Counted from the first letter of the stretch, positions 31,973 to 43,204 are shown. The stretch: DNA of 64,000 nt from Nannochloropsis oceanica (GCA_004519485.1 CP038107.1:558001-622000); one strand, 5' to 3'. Translations and numbers: made by a program. Notes: a model not told the origin generated them from the letters alone.

Positions 31973-32458
31973 AAAATTGAGAAGAGAATGCTGATTGGTT
32001 GCAAACAAAAGCAAGGGGCGAATGTGAGACACATTTGTGACTATCGATTAATGTGACTTGTTCAGTGCATCTCGATTACTTACCAAATACTTTTGCTTTT
32101 TTTCGTTGCCGTCTCCCAGTGCCTTTTTTTCCCCCACCCACCCGGCCCACATCAACATTGAAACTCCACTTCAACATAAACAGCTAAGAGAAGGAACAGC
32201 TAAAACTTGAAAGGAGGCCCGCGTTTAGCACTTGTTCCTTTGTCTGGCCACGCGCATCCTTGTCAAAAGTGATCCATGTAACACGAGATGCAGCGGCACC
32301 GATGATGCATTCAACCTCCCCACTTCCTCAAGTGCCGGGAGCGGCTCATTCACCACACCCGACGCCCCTCCTACAGAAGAGCAAGCTTCACGAGCAGATA
32401 TACGCCAAAGTTCAATCCATAAACCCGTTCAACCGTAGGTGAAGCCACGAACAGCGGC
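31973..32458. other. Intergenic, same-strand spacer
   Basis: This should hold the 3' UTR of the glutathione peroxidase and the promoter/5' UTR of the next gene. A plus-strand frame at 32260-32442 ends just before the assigned start and has no motif. Confidence 0.35.
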
Positions 32459-34111
32459 ATGGATGCCTCCGTAACGGCCGCGGCGAAGGCCGCGCCCAAG
32501 CCCGCCGCAATCCCCCCAACGTCTGCTGCACGTGTCGTGCGTCGCAAGCCCTACAGGTACGCCCCTTCTCTCCCCTCTTTATTTCACCTAGTGCCACGGA
32601 TGCTGATGCTGATGATTATCACAAATACGCAGCGAGACTACGTGACTGCACACAACAGAGAGGCTGGAGGCCAGGATGTGCCAAACGTGTAGTTCCTCCC
32701 CCTCCGTGATCCGTTTCTCACTAACTCAGTACCTATCCGATCACACGCAGCGTCACCCGCACCAAAGATATCATCATCGAGGCCTCCAAATGCGCCCCCG
32801 CCAAGTTTCAACCTTTAGTCGCCGCTGCTGCTTGGGTCATCGCTTCGATCGGCCTGGTCTTTTCTCTTGTCGCACCCGTCTGTAAATACTTCGTCGCAAT
32901 CCTTTCTCGATTTTATAAGGCTCTCGAGCCTTGGCACCCGGAAAATCTGCTCGAGGCTGTCTTAGGTCTGTTTATTGCCTTTTTTGGCGGCAGCTTCTTC
33001 CTAGTCGTTGCATCGGCGGAGGCGTGGCGGGCGGCGACATGGGAGAAGAATAAGAAGGACTTGCGGGTCATCTACGAGGATGCGGTAAAGGTCCACGATG
33101 CCAATAAGAAAGGTGAGATCAGCAAATAGGGTGTGCGTAAGTGTATGTTATTCTTGTGTTTGTCCGCTCCTTGCCATTCTAAGGCATGCGTATGTCCGCA
33201 AAGGTTGATGGTTTGCCATTTACTCATCTATGTGATTCTAATGAAGGTCATACATACCCATGCGTGCGTACGATGCTGAGAGCCCCCTCCTTACTTCCTC
33301 ATCCATTCTTCCTCCCAGACGCCCTGGTCGACGCCGACAACAACGGCGTAGCCGACATCGATGAAATGGATGCCACCAAGCTCTTTGTCCACAAGCTACA
33401 CATCGTCTTTACCTCTGTCAATCCGGAAAAACTGGGCTCGGCCGTGGGGAACCTCAACCTGGCTGCCCTTGCGATCATTGCCGCTTTGAAAGTGCGGTTT
33501 GCGAGAATCATTACTTTGGGACGAGCCATGGCGGAGATACTTTCGCCTGTTGCAAAGAGGATTCTAGGCCCGGCATTGGCTTTTTGCCTGCCGAAGGATT
33601 ATCAGCAGTGGGGGGCGCCGTCGGTCGGGTTTTTGGTCCAAATCGCTGCTATACAGGTTGCCTGGATGCTGCAACGGCTACTGGCGACGGTGCATAGTGC
33701 GATGAGGGGGGGAATGATGTTCAGTAGGGGGGGGTTGGCGTACCTGAGGAAGGAGGGGTATATTAAGAAGGAAGATAAGGACACGTACGCGGATGAGATC
33801 GTGGGGGCTACAACGGCCAGTAAGTGCTCAAGGGGGAGGAGGGGGAGGAGGGGGGCCGAAAAGGGTAAGGATATTTTCCATTTTTATTCTTTGACTTTCT
33901 TGGAGGCAAAAGCGTGCTCAGGTTATCCATTTCTTTGATCTCAAAGCCATGGCTGAATGTGTCGCTTACCACTTTCCTCCCACCACCCTCAATAGTTCTA
34001 GGTTTTGCCTTCCAGACGTCTTTGCGTTGGCGCTTGCCGTTCCCTGTTAACATTATCCTCTTGCCCGTGACCATTTTGGAGACATTTCTTTATTACTACG
34101 TTGCGGCGTAA
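32459..34111 (+). CDS. Multi-pass membrane protein with one EF-hand-like loop, unknown function
   Basis: Four exons (32459-32556, 32751-33112, 33319-33819, 33996-34111) give 358 residues. Every joint keeps the frame. The N-terminus is Ala/Pro-rich and basic. Hydrophobic segments are WVIASIGLVFSLVAPVCKYF, LGLFIAFFGGSFFLVVASAE, LNLAALAIIAALKV, GFLVQIAAIQVAWML, and a last helix near the C-terminus (IILLPVTILETFLYYY). Between the second and third lies DADNNGVADIDE, which fits a calcium-binding EF loop at positions 1, 3, 5, 9 and 12 and begins exactly at an exon border. A second EF loop is not seen. A Met/Gly-rich segment (AMRGGMMFSRGG) follows the fourth helix. No named family was recognised. A calcium-regulated membrane role is only a suggestion. 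Confidence 0.75.
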
Positions 34112-34460
34112 AGAGGGTAGGCACTAGAGTGAAACTAAGGAGGAACGGGATGTTGGAGACATGAGAGGAAGGGAGGACGGGGATGAGGAGGAAGTGAAAA
34201 AGGTGGCAATGAGGCATGAATGTGTAGCAGTGGTCCTTAGGGTGCGTGGCTGTGTATGTCTGCTCTGGGTGCGCTGAAACAGAGATCATAGGGAGCGGGG
34301 ACTACAGGAAAACAAACGAAAGAAGAGAAAATCAACTTTAGCAGAAACCACCGCACTGATTGACTCTTTCACTTTATGACACACAACTTTTCCCTTATTG
34401 CTTTACAAACCCAAGTGACCCCTCCTTTAAGCATTCCCTGCCGTATGCATCACCATCCCT
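34112..34460. other. Convergent 3' flanks; no gene seen
   Basis: Between the EF-loop membrane protein gene (plus) and SDHAF4 (minus). Purine-rich at first, then AT-rich. Nothing recognised. Confidence 0.35.
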
Positions 34461-34928
34461 CTAGCTGAAGTCAGAGCACCGGCCCTTGCGCTCCCAGTCT
34501 CCATATCGAGTCGGCTCCTTGTGCTGCCCTCCCCGTGTGGGCCCCCCCCACTCCATTGTACCCGATGGGCCCATCACAAACATCTCCTCCATCTCGTCTT
34601 CGTGCTCTTCCACAGGGTCCGGGCCGCACGCCGGCTTCTTGATGGTTGTTATCATGTGCTTATCTGCCACCACTACTTTGCCGTCTTCCTCCTCTTTGTC
34701 GACAGCGGTGGCGCGGGTAACCTTGACAGCAGCGACATTATCTGGAAAAGGAGCGGTGGTCAAACGTCTTCCCCGTGACACTGATACGATTGGCTGCGGG
34801 TGTGCGTTGCGCTTTGCGTGGCGCACAGAATGCCGCAGCAATAACGTGTCGCATGCCGGGGCGACAGACAATGATGCTGCTCCTGAGATAGCCAGGAATC
34901 TACGGACAAGGTTTCCGGGCACAGTCAT
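34461..34928 (-). CDS. SDHAF4: Succinate dehydrogenase assembly factor 4 (DUF1674)
   Basis: A single exon encodes 155 residues. SDHAF4 binds flavinylated SdhA in the mitochondrial matrix and helps it join SdhB. The family signature is the C-terminal end: MEWGGPTRGGQ then EPTRYGDWERKGRCSDF, with the near-invariant PTRYGDWE-x-KGR-C-DF pattern. Before it the protein is variable and acidic (PVEEHEDEMEEMF). The N-terminus (MTVPGNLVRRFLAISGAASL, several Arg, no Asp/Glu) fits a mitochondrial presequence. It is longer than animal SDHAF4 (about 108), the excess lying in the linker. Confidence 0.92.
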   Translation of the reverse strand: MTVPGNLVRRFLAISGAASLSVAPACDTLLLRHSVRHAKRNAHPQPIVSVSRGRRLTTAPFPDNVAAVKVTRATAVDKEEEDGKVVVADKHMITTIKKPACGPDPVEEHEDEMEEMFVMGPSGTMEWGGPTRGGQHKEPTRYGDWERKGRCSDFS

Positions 34929-36096
34929 TTGGGCTACGATTAAGAAGGTCTGCGTATGTTATCGTGAAGTGGGTACGTAAGAATGGTGTGAGGCAGGTGT
35001 GCTGCGGTGTCCTGCCAGCAATGAGGAGGGACAACAGATGGGGAAGAAATTGAGAATGCCATTGATCACACATCGACGAACCCTTGATGGGCCCGGCCGG
35101 CAAATGGTATTTCTAATATTGGGGACCATTTCTTTCATAGAATAAGTGTATCGAAACTAACATAGACGATTTTCTCCTTTGGATGCACTTGACATTCTTG
35201 ATGTTTTCCTCTTACTTTCCCATCCCCGCTTGGTGTATAATCTCTCCCGCTTCTTTCCCCCACTTCCATCTCTTTTTTCCTTCCCCTTGTTCTTTCCCGT
35301 CCCCCATACGTCGATACTAAAGTACCCATGCATGTCCTTATCTGTGTACCTCTTTCGCTTGCTTCTGTGTCCTATGTTTTTCTCCTGTAGTGCCGCTGCT
35401 GACATCTTTTCTCTCAAACACACGCTTTAAGATTATTATTGTGTACGCTCCTATCTGTTGCCTGTCTATTTCTCTTTGCACGGTAACCATTTCATCCCAG
35501 GCCTTTTGCTATCCTAGCGACCCCATTTCTACGAGGTTTGTCCCTAACATCCTCCTCTCTCTTCTAATAAAACTCAATACCTATTGCAAGGTAGCCACAC
35601 TGTTTGTTTCCTAGTTCTCCAAGAGGACATGTCACTTCTCATCGTCATAATACTTCCAGAGAAGGGCGAGCACGGTGACCACTGTTTCCTCTAGCCTGAT
35701 GCCTACAAACTTTGAATCACAAAAAATAAGTGTACATGTACCTGCCTTTTTTACCTTCTGGGATAATCTATTATCGCCTGTCGTCTTCCGTCCAGTGCTC
35801 GTCGGTTATGATTGTCTAGGTGCCATTACTACGCTAACTAACACTACGGCTGGGAATCCAATTAAGCTCTTATTCCCTTTCACATCGAGCAGTCATTCAC
35901 ATATCCCTTCTCCTTTCCCAACAACTAGCATCGACACCCTATAATTCTACTTTTCACACAACACCACAAATGGACCGAATCCTTCCTATCAACCCTCCTG
36001 CCTTCACCGTAGCGCCAAATCTCAAAGTTCACTGCAGCGACACGCTACTAGGATGTGTGTCCGCTGTCTGTCCGTCCCTCCCTGTCTCCCTCCCCT
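34929..36096. other. 1.2-kb intergenic region; no gene seen
   Basis: AT/CT-rich sequence lies upstream of SDHAF4 (minus) and downstream of the next minus-strand gene. Several frames of 60-90 codons exist on both strands but none shows a motif, and their composition follows the pyrimidine bias. Confidence 0.4.
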
Positions 36097-36888
36097 CTAA
36101 CACTCGATAATTCCACCAGCACCCGCGGCGAAGCGTAAGCCGTGTAAAATCCAGGCTTCCTCAGGTACGCTTCTGTCCTCCTGCCAGGTTGCTCTGTCCT
36201 GGACACCCATGGATGGAGAAGAAGAAAGTGGGAGGGAGGGGGAGGGCGAGGAAAACTGGCGCGAGACGCTAGTGCGAGGAGGCGACCAGGAAGGAGCGGG
36301 AGGGATCAACATCCTACCAGCTGCAGTGGCAGCAGCAGCATTATCGCGACAAGATGGCACGATATAGGACTGTATCGGCTGTGCAGACGTTTGGGAGAAA
36401 GAGCCCATGGAGGAAGAGGAGGATGAAGAGGGGAAAGGCGCGCTTGCGACGATGGAAGGAAAGGAGGAAATAGAAGAAGACTTCTTCGTCGTTTCCATTT
36501 CCCCCTCCAATTTCATGTTCATGCTTAACGCCCGGCATTTTCCTTGTGCCTGCTCGAACGAAAGACAAGATGAAGAAGAATTAGCTGGGGAATGTAACAA
36601 CCCCCCAAACTGACGGTGCCACCCCAAAGAGGTCAGAGACATGGACGAGGTGGTGCTCCCAGCTGCAGAGGCAGTACTATGCGTCATGGCATGGCCGATC
36701 AGAGAAGGGGAAGACAAAGAAGCAGCTTCAGGGTCGGGATTACGTGTATCTCCCGCCATGGGCATAGGGAGGCTGCTGGCGCGTGTGCGACGGGTGCTGG
36801 GGGCACGTAAAATTGCGGGGGTGGGAGGAGTGCAGGGGGGGGAGGCATTCTGCTGCTTCTTGCCCGACACCATGGAGGTGGCGCAGCA

Positions 36889-36933
<45 letters not shown>

Positions 36934-37851
36934 GCTGCCGCCGCCGCCGAACCTACTGCTAGTTGTTGCGTTAAGAGTGCCACCGAAGAGTAGGCTATTT
37001 TGGTGCCGGCGGCGGTAGGTTTTATGAGCACTAGTGATTGCGTCGAGGAGCTCCATGCGCTCCCCCGGGAAAAAGGTCTCGCACACTGCCTCGATCACGG
37101 AATAGGCCGTCTTGACGATTTTGGCCTAGGAGAGGAAGGACCATTAGGTAAGGATGAATAGAGCGAACGATTCGCTATTTTGCGGGGACGCAGGCGAAAA
37201 CGAAAGAGACGAAGACATGGGCACATAATCTCGTTTGAATGTGCCCTCCATCCGTACCTCCTACCTTTTGCGACCGCTTGAGCTTCACGAAGTCCCGCCG
37301 CCGCCGCCGCAGAACCTGGTCCCGCTTGACGTAGAATGAACCGATGCCTGGTACGCTCTCTCCAAGCTGCTCGTGCTGCAGCACGTCCCCCTCCTCGCTA
37401 CCAGCGCTGCCTCCATAGAACATGGAGTCCCGTCCACTGCTGATGCTGCTGGTGGCGTCCTCTTCGTCGTCTATGTCGCTGCCGCTAGCATACCCCTCCT
37501 TCTCATCATCGCCAAGGAAGACATATTCTTCGTCGCCGTGCGAACGGCGGCCGCGAAACCTGGTTCCAGTTGACCTCTTGAAAGGGGAAGAGGGAAGGAG
37601 GTAATGAAGGGGCGAGGGGCCGGGGAAGGAAGGTCAGGGGGAGCAAAAGAGGGCAAGAAACCGAGAAATCGTACCTGAGATTCAAACCTTTCGGATCGTG
37701 ATTGCGATTGCTCCGTAGAAGGAAGAGTGATGCGCAATCCCAATTTATGGTATCGCGGCTGCTGCAGACAGGGGTGAGCCTCGAACAGCTGGCAAAGGTT
37801 GCGACTGGCAACCAAGGCGTGCCCTTGTTTGTCGGTTGGGCAGAGCGACAT
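36097..37851 (-). CDS. Unrecognised three-exon gene with Ser-rich C-terminal half
   Basis: Minus-strand exons 37675-37851, 37265-37576 and 36097-37125 join in phase and encode 505 residues. The N-terminal third is ordered or charged: PTDKQGHALVASRNLCQLFE, then an acidic stretch (GDDEKEGYASGSDIDDEED), then GIGSFYVKRDQVLRRRRRDF. A likely helical block crosses the second splice joint (KLKRSQK-AKIVKTAYSVIEAV, CETFFPGERMELLDAI). The rest is low complexity, rich in Ser, Pro and Ala, with a poly-Ser run made by a CAG repeat. No family was recognised. The basic cluster RRRRRD could be a nuclear signal. The start is the first ATG of the frame after a stop. No function is proposed. Confidence 0.65.
36884..36948. 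repeat. (CTG)n microsatellite, poly-Ser on the minus strand
   Basis: A nearly pure GCTGCTG run with one CTA interruption, followed by a short CCG run. On the coding (minus) strand it reads as AGC, giving poly-Ser preceded by Gly. It resembles the AGC run in the glutathione peroxidase gene. Confidence 0.9.
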
Positions 37852-38773
37852 GGTGTGCAGAAAGAAATGCTGCTACGACGTATGTGGTAGAAATATTGGC
37901 GAGTCAGTCCAAGAGGGCTGCAATATATATTCAAGCCGGTATTGGGACCGCGGAAGATTAGCGCTAGCTACAGGGAAGGGGTTTCCAAGGATGAGGCAGA
38001 CAAAAGGCTCAATGCAGGGTAAGCTAGGTCAAAGCGCATTAGCGATCAACACGTGCGATAAATATATGCCCCCCCCCCCCTTCGTGTGTTTAGATGCGGC
38101 GAAGGCGAAAGCCGAAGGCAGAGCTTGTTCACCCTCTCCCTCTTGTTGGGATGCCCACAATATCTATATCACTGACCGGATATCATGGTATATCCTGTTT
38201 TTGCTTGACTTGAATCCATGGCTTGATGTGTTGTTTGATTATTGTAAGAATGGTGGGAAATTTCAGGGCTTTCGGAGGGCATCCATTTTCTCGACAGTGC
38301 AAGCGCACCCATGGAAAAAGAAAGCGCACGCAACACGCGCACGCTGAAATAATCTCCGAATGCATCGCGGAGAAGCTAGTCTACCCCATTTTCCTAGGGG
38401 ATCACGAGGATGTGCTGTCAGAAGGGCAAGAGACATAATTATGAGTCAAGCTATATCTTATGCACAAGAAAATCGTGGAGTTGATCATTATCTTGTTACT
38501 TTTTTACATTAGGTTGTGCGGCACGTACGTGCCTGGTGGCCCATAGTGCCTTTCTGATACCAACAAAGGGACAGAAATATCCAAAAATAATGAATAAACA
38601 TTTTTTTTACAATGAAAAGCAATTCTTTCATTCTTTGTGATGATTTCTTGCCCATGCACCAGATTCTCCCCCCTCTATTGTAAATTAAATAACATTTTTG
38701 AAGAGGCACGTAAGTCAATAAATGTAAAAATAGGTCTTCCGGGCTCATGCTTTTGCCTTGGCCTGGTCTGTTC
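37852..38773. other. Intergenic; no gene seen
   Basis: Upstream of the unrecognised gene above and downstream of the next minus-strand gene. A C-run (CCCCCCCCCC) occurs near 38071. A 182-codon plus-strand frame (37799-38347) overlaps the start of the upstream gene in antisense and has no motif. Confidence 0.35.
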
Positions 38774-40398
38774 TTATGGCACCGTCGTTGTGGTTGTCGT
38801 CGTGGAACTTTCAACCTTCGCTGCCGCAGCCCCACTTGCTGCCTGCTCTTTGCTCGCCCCAAACATCCCATTCTCCTGCCCCTTAAACGAGAAAGTCTCC
38901 TTGATATCCGAACGAAACAACTTCGAAAGCGTCTCATCACGATCAATAAATCGCATTATCTCGGGCATGGCCAGCAATTTGTCAAAAGTATGGTTCTCCG
39001 CCACCTCCCGCAGCACCCGTACGTTCACCCCAGGGAAATGCAAGTCATTGAACACATCCTGCAGTTCCTCCACAGCCTTACTATCTCCCGCCTGCGCCCG
39101 CCGGAACAAATCTTGAATGGCAGGGTTGGGATCCGCGGCCATCTTTGCGATGGTGTTAACAGTTTGTTGCGGATCTTTGATTTTGACGAAGGCTTCTTTG
39201 GCGAAGGTTAGAATGTTTTGCACCCCTCGCGTAAAGCCCTCGGCGGTCTGATTGGAAAAATGAGAGAGGGAGGGAAGAAAGGAGGGAGGTAAGAATGGTG
39301 AGATCGAATTAGATTTCGTTAGCGTCTGATCATATATAGCTTATAATTCTATGTCTCAAAATATGCTCATAGTAAGTGTACTTAGAATGCGAAAGTGGTT
39401 TATAGAGATGATCGAGCGCCACTGGAACAGATAACACCCCAAGTCATCTCAAACGACCTCAGTTTTCTCGCCACGTTCTTCTTCTGCCCTCCACACTTCT
39501 TCTTCCTTCGCTCATACTGAGACATACCTGCTCATCATTCAAGCGTCTTCCCATAATCTGCCGGAAGCCATCAAACGCAGCCAATAAAGGCATCTCCTCC
39601 AAAATGCGATGCTGGATTTCCACGTTCTTCAACAAGACCTGAAAGCCCTTGCTGTTCACACCGCGGGTAAACAATTCCATAGGATCAACATTGCCCTTGG
39701 CCATCTTTTGCAGGAATTTGACTTTCTCATTCGGTCGGAGGGGTTCTATAGATGAGGGTGCCGTTAGAGAAGGGAGGCGAGTGAGTATGGAGGGCGGAAA
39801 AAGGGATGGAGAATGTTGGGTACATGAGTGTTTAAGCACTTGACAATCAACAGCAGGGTACGATAAGCAGCATCCGTGGCACTTCTGTGAAAAAATTGTG
39901 GGAATAAATGCGCGGTTAAGGGAGAAGCACCGTGCCGGACAGACGAGGACATGTTTTTGGGAGACATGCTGGGCGCCCATACTTGCCCACCACATCTGAG
40001 CTTAAGCCCTGCCAATAATTCCCATCCCACAGAAAATGGAGGCATGTCAAGCAAAGAAATGGCTGCGGTCTGGCTGTCGTCTTCGTTAAAGGTTTGAAAA
40101 GCTGCGTCTCCATGTCCTTCTCCTCTCTTGACTTACGGTTGAATCCACTAGCTGCTTCTTGCTGTCGTCGTCTTCTCCTCTGCTGCTGCCGCTCAAGCAA
40201 CTCTTCTTGTTGCGGGTGTTGTTGAGGTTGTCCGTCCCCGCTCCCGCCCGTGGTGGATTGGAGGCGCGTAAAGGGCCTGGTCTTGTCGTTTGCGTTTACC
40301 ATCACAGCAGCTCCGACCAGGACAATCAACATGACGAGTACGCCTCCACGGCGGACGAAACCGCGCGCTGCTTCGCTTCTCCTCATCGCCGTCGTCAT
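38774..40398 (-). CDS. Secreted/ER protein of unknown function, three exons
   Basis: Minus-strand exons 40137-40398, 39528-39745 and 38774-39247 join in phase (N-Q-PLRPNEKVKFLQKM and DEQ-TAEGFTRGV) and give 317 residues. The N-terminus is basic followed by a hydrophobic segment (GGVLVMLIVLVGAAVMVNA), a signal peptide or anchor. A Gln/Arg-rich linker follows. From about residue 88 the protein is ordered and mostly helical: MAKGNVDPMELFTRGVNSKG, IQHRILEEMPLLAAFDGFRQ, ILTFAKEAFVKIKDPQQTVN, MAADPNPAIQDLFRRAQAGD, LHFPGVNVRVLREVAENHTF and MRFIDRDETLSKLFRSDIKE. The repeated helix-loop pattern suggests an armadillo-like or helical-bundle fold. No family was recognised. An Ala/Thr-rich tail ends TTTTTTTVP. 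The first intron is long (391 nt) and contains chance frames. Confidence 0.7.
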
Positions 40399-41257
40399 GA
40401 CCTCAGCTGACGTACAGAGTGCAGTATAGCGCTGTCGTAGATGGGTGTGGGTGTAAATGTGTGTTCTGGTAAGAGGAAGGCACGCGCCATTATTTGAACT
40501 CAGATGATATCGAGAGGGGTATGATCCACGTGCGACAACTTGATTTGTTGGAAGCCCTATCTGCCAGTAACCCTATTCTTCATTCCTGCGCAGCTCTAGA
40601 CCTCTCTAAGAGAAGGAAAGAAATTGCTTGAAGGGGCGACAATTCTCCTGCATTTATGCTTTATCAAATCTGTACCGATTTGGTTGGGAGGAGTGAGGGC
40701 GATGGGCCGGCATGCAAGCGAGGGCGATGGGCCGGCCTGCAAGGCGACACCTGTCCAACCCCTGAGACTCAATAATCCAAAACCCCGCGTTTCAGTTTTC
40801 GAAAACAGACATGGATGTATAGAGGCAAAACAATGCTAGTATTCTGACATTCGGCTTATAAATGTACATGCATGTAAACGCATGTATTATAAAATTGCTC
40901 TTTTCAAGCTCTCTTTCTCCCCCTCGCTTTCGTTCCCCCCACTCCTCGGCGATCCACTTTCTCTGACCCTCCTGCTTCTTTCTGAGAGATTTTTGTCATA
41001 CTGTTTTTCATGCAAGTTCGTACATACAATGCGATGTCCATGTTATGCCCTTCTCTCCATTCTCAAGTTACCCTCTCCACAAATTAGGTATGCACATTTC
41101 TCCATATTGCTATACCAATCTTCAGTCCACAATTACACTACAGATCATTCTCCAGCTCCAGCTTCGATTGAATCGTATGCCAAGAAATAGCATCCCTCCG
41201 GCTCTTTCTATCCTTTCCTCTTATCTCACTTAAGACGCGATGAATTGATTTACTCCC
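40399..41257. other. Intergenic with a short tandem duplication
   Basis: Upstream of the secreted protein gene and downstream of the ankyrin gene. Near 40693-40745 a unit of about 25 bp containing GAGGGCGATGGGCCGGC occurs twice in tandem. The rest is AT- or CT-rich; no gene was recognised. Confidence 0.4.
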
Positions 41258-43204
41258 TCATCGCATCAGACACATCAGCTCCACAAACAATTCCTCGGGC
41301 AAATCATTCAAAACGAATCGCGATACCATAACAGTAGCTTCCTCGTCGAAGGATCGCTGCTGCTGCCGCTGCTGCTGCTTGAGTTCTACTCTCGCTGCAG
41401 TCGTTGCTTTGACCGAGGAGGACAACAAGGGCTGCTTCTGCGCTTGGCCTTTGTCAACTTCCAGCACAACATTCTCGTCCTCAAACTCTTCGTCATCTTG
41501 CTGCTGTTGTTTTTGTTGTTGCTGCTGCTGCTGCCTCTTGAAATACATCGGTGAGCCCCTACGACGTGTCATAGGCAAGTGATCAAGGACAGGCGTCGAG
41601 CTTTCGTCTTGGGAAGAAGAGCAAGAGGAAGAGGAGGAGGTGAAATCAGCGGAGGAGAGCACTGCTGATAGGGAGTTCTCGCCCGAGCCTTCTCCTCCGC
41701 GACCCCCTCTACCACCACCGAAGCCCCGTAAGTTTCCTGCTGCCGCTGATCCCCCCTTGTGGTGGTGCATGTGGTCCAAATGAGGATGGTTCACACCCAT
41801 GTTGCGCTTGCGCTTTTTCCCAGGCTCCAATCGAAGCCGCCCAGAACCACCATTTTCTTCCCCTCCCGTCCTCCCTCTCTTCTGTCGCCGTTTCCGCCCC
41901 CTCCCTTCGCACCCCTTCTTTCCCCCCCTCTCTCTCTCCTCATCATCCTCGTAATCCTCTTCCTCCTTTCTCAAAGGTTTGACATTCACACAAGGAAGAT
42001 ACCCCGCTTCCCCTCCTCCTAACATCGCATCAAATACTACTTTCTTCCCTCCCTCTTTCATTCCCTCCCCCTCAAACCCCTCATTCTCTCCCTCTTTCCC
42101 CTGCTGCCATTGCCGCACTTGTTGTTGCTGTTGCTGCAAGTGCTGCTGGCGGACCAAGCGTTCACGCAAGCAAGCAGGGACGTGCGAGGCGCGGCTGTGC
42201 AATGTCCCTCGACGGGTGCGGGACAGGGGCAACCGCACGAGACACTGCTCGGCATCATACAAGAGCCGATATTTGTATAGAGCCAGAGCACGATGGGCCT
42301 CTTCCAAAGCAGAATGGCAGCCGTGATGGTTTTTCACACGGGCGATATCCAATGGTGTACGACCCTTCCAATCTCTTCTCGTGAAGTCTGCCCCCCGCGC
42401 AAGCAAGAGACGGACCACCTCCTCCCGATCCGAACGACATGCCCACCACAAGGCAGTGCATTGATAATTGCTCTGAGCAAAGTCAATGTCGACGGGAAGT
42501 GGTGAGGGCGAAGGATGACTCGAAGAAGATTCAACAGCGGCTGTTGTGGTGGTAGTGGTTGGAGAGGCAGGGCCACGGGCAGTAGAAGCAGCAGCAGGAA
42601 CAGCAGCGGCAAGACTTTCATCCATTCCACTGATCACAGCCGCAGTCGGCGCCTGGTCCAGTAAGAGGCGCACGCATTCGATATGGCCATACTGACAAGC
42701 CACCATCAAAGGAGTGCCGCAATCTGTCGCTTCCGTTGTCGGATCCCCACCGTTCTCCAACAGGAGGCGCAAAATGGCCTGTTCCCCCTTCCACGCACAA
42801 TGCCATACCGGCGTGGCACCCGAGCGGTGTGACGCACCATTTACCTCCGCTCCATGCCTGAGCAAGTGCTCAACTACGCCGGCTTGCCCGTGTCGCACTG
42901 CCACGATGAGCGCCGAGCGGCCGTCGCGATTTCGTTCGTTCACCACATCGGGGACCTGCCGCAAAATCATATCCACCCGGGTCACGTCGCCTTGGCGTGC
43001 CGCTCGGCACAAAGCCTTGACTGCTTGAGGCATGTCAGGAATGCTAGAGTTGGCGCTGGTGCGGGTAGTGGTGTGTAGAAGGGCTGGTGCCAATTTTCCC
43101 TCGCAGGTGGTGTTCTTGGTTTTAATTTGCACACGGGGGCGGGACGGATGCCTGGACTTCCGCGACTTCCCGATGTCCGATGTGAAACGCGTCCGTGCCG
43201 CCAC
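41258..43204 (-). CDS. Ankyrin-repeat protein with long low-complexity tail
   Basis: A single exon encodes 648 residues from the first ATG. An internal Met at 43033 (MPQAVKALCRAARQGD) lies right before the repeats and may be the real start. Five or so ankyrin repeats span about residues 60-300: DGRSALIVAVRHGQAGVVEH, SGATPVWHCAWKGEQAILRL, CGTPLMVACQYGHIECVRLL, CTALWWACRSDREEVVRLLL, KGRTPLDIARVKNHHGC. Between the third and fourth is a Ser/Thr/Ala insert. The rest is low complexity with Gln, Glu/Lys, Gly and Ser runs. It ends in a conserved-looking hydrophobic segment, FVLNDLPEELFVELMCLMR, reminiscent of the first helix of an F-box or SOCS-type degron-binding motif. A scaffolding or ubiquitin-adaptor role is possible but unproven. 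Confidence 0.8.
   Translation of the reverse strand: MAARTRFTSDIGKSRKSRHPSRPRVQIKTKNTTCEGKLAPALLHTTTRTSANSSIPDMPQAVKALCRAARQGDVTRVDMILRQVPDVVNERNRDGRSALIVAVRHGQAGVVEHLLRHGAEVNGASHRSGATPVWHCAWKGEQAILRLLLENGGDPTTEATDCGTPLMVACQYGHIECVRLLLDQAPTAAVISGMDESLAAAVPAAASTARGPASPTTTTTTAAVESSSSHPSPSPLPVDIDFAQSNYQCTALWWACRSDREEVVRLLLARGADFTRRDWKGRTPLDIARVKNHHGCHSALEEAHRALALYKYRLLYDAEQCLVRLPLSRTRRGTLHSRASHVPACLRERLVRQQHLQQQQQQVRQWQQGKEGENEGFEGEGMKEGGKKVVFDAMLGGGEAGYLPCVNVKPLRKEEEDYEDDEERERGGKKGCEGRGRKRRQKRGRTGGEENGGSGRLRLEPGKKRKRNMGVNHPHLDHMHHHKGGSAAAGNLRGFGGGRGGRGGEGSGENSLSAVLSSADFTSSSSSCSSSQDESSTPVLDHLPMTRRRGSPMYFKRQQQQQQQKQQQQDDEEFEDENVVLEVDKGQAQKQPLLSSSVKATTAARVELKQQQRQQQRSFDEEATVMVSRFVLNDLPEELFVELMCLMR

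Noticed and set aside
35000-36000. Several 60-90-codon frames in the 1.2-kb spacer
   Set aside because: No motif, and composition matches the pyrimidine-rich background.
39764-40054. Possible extra exon in the first intron of the secreted-protein gene
   Set aside because: None of its donor/acceptor pairs keeps the phase, whereas direct joining of 40137 to 39745 does.
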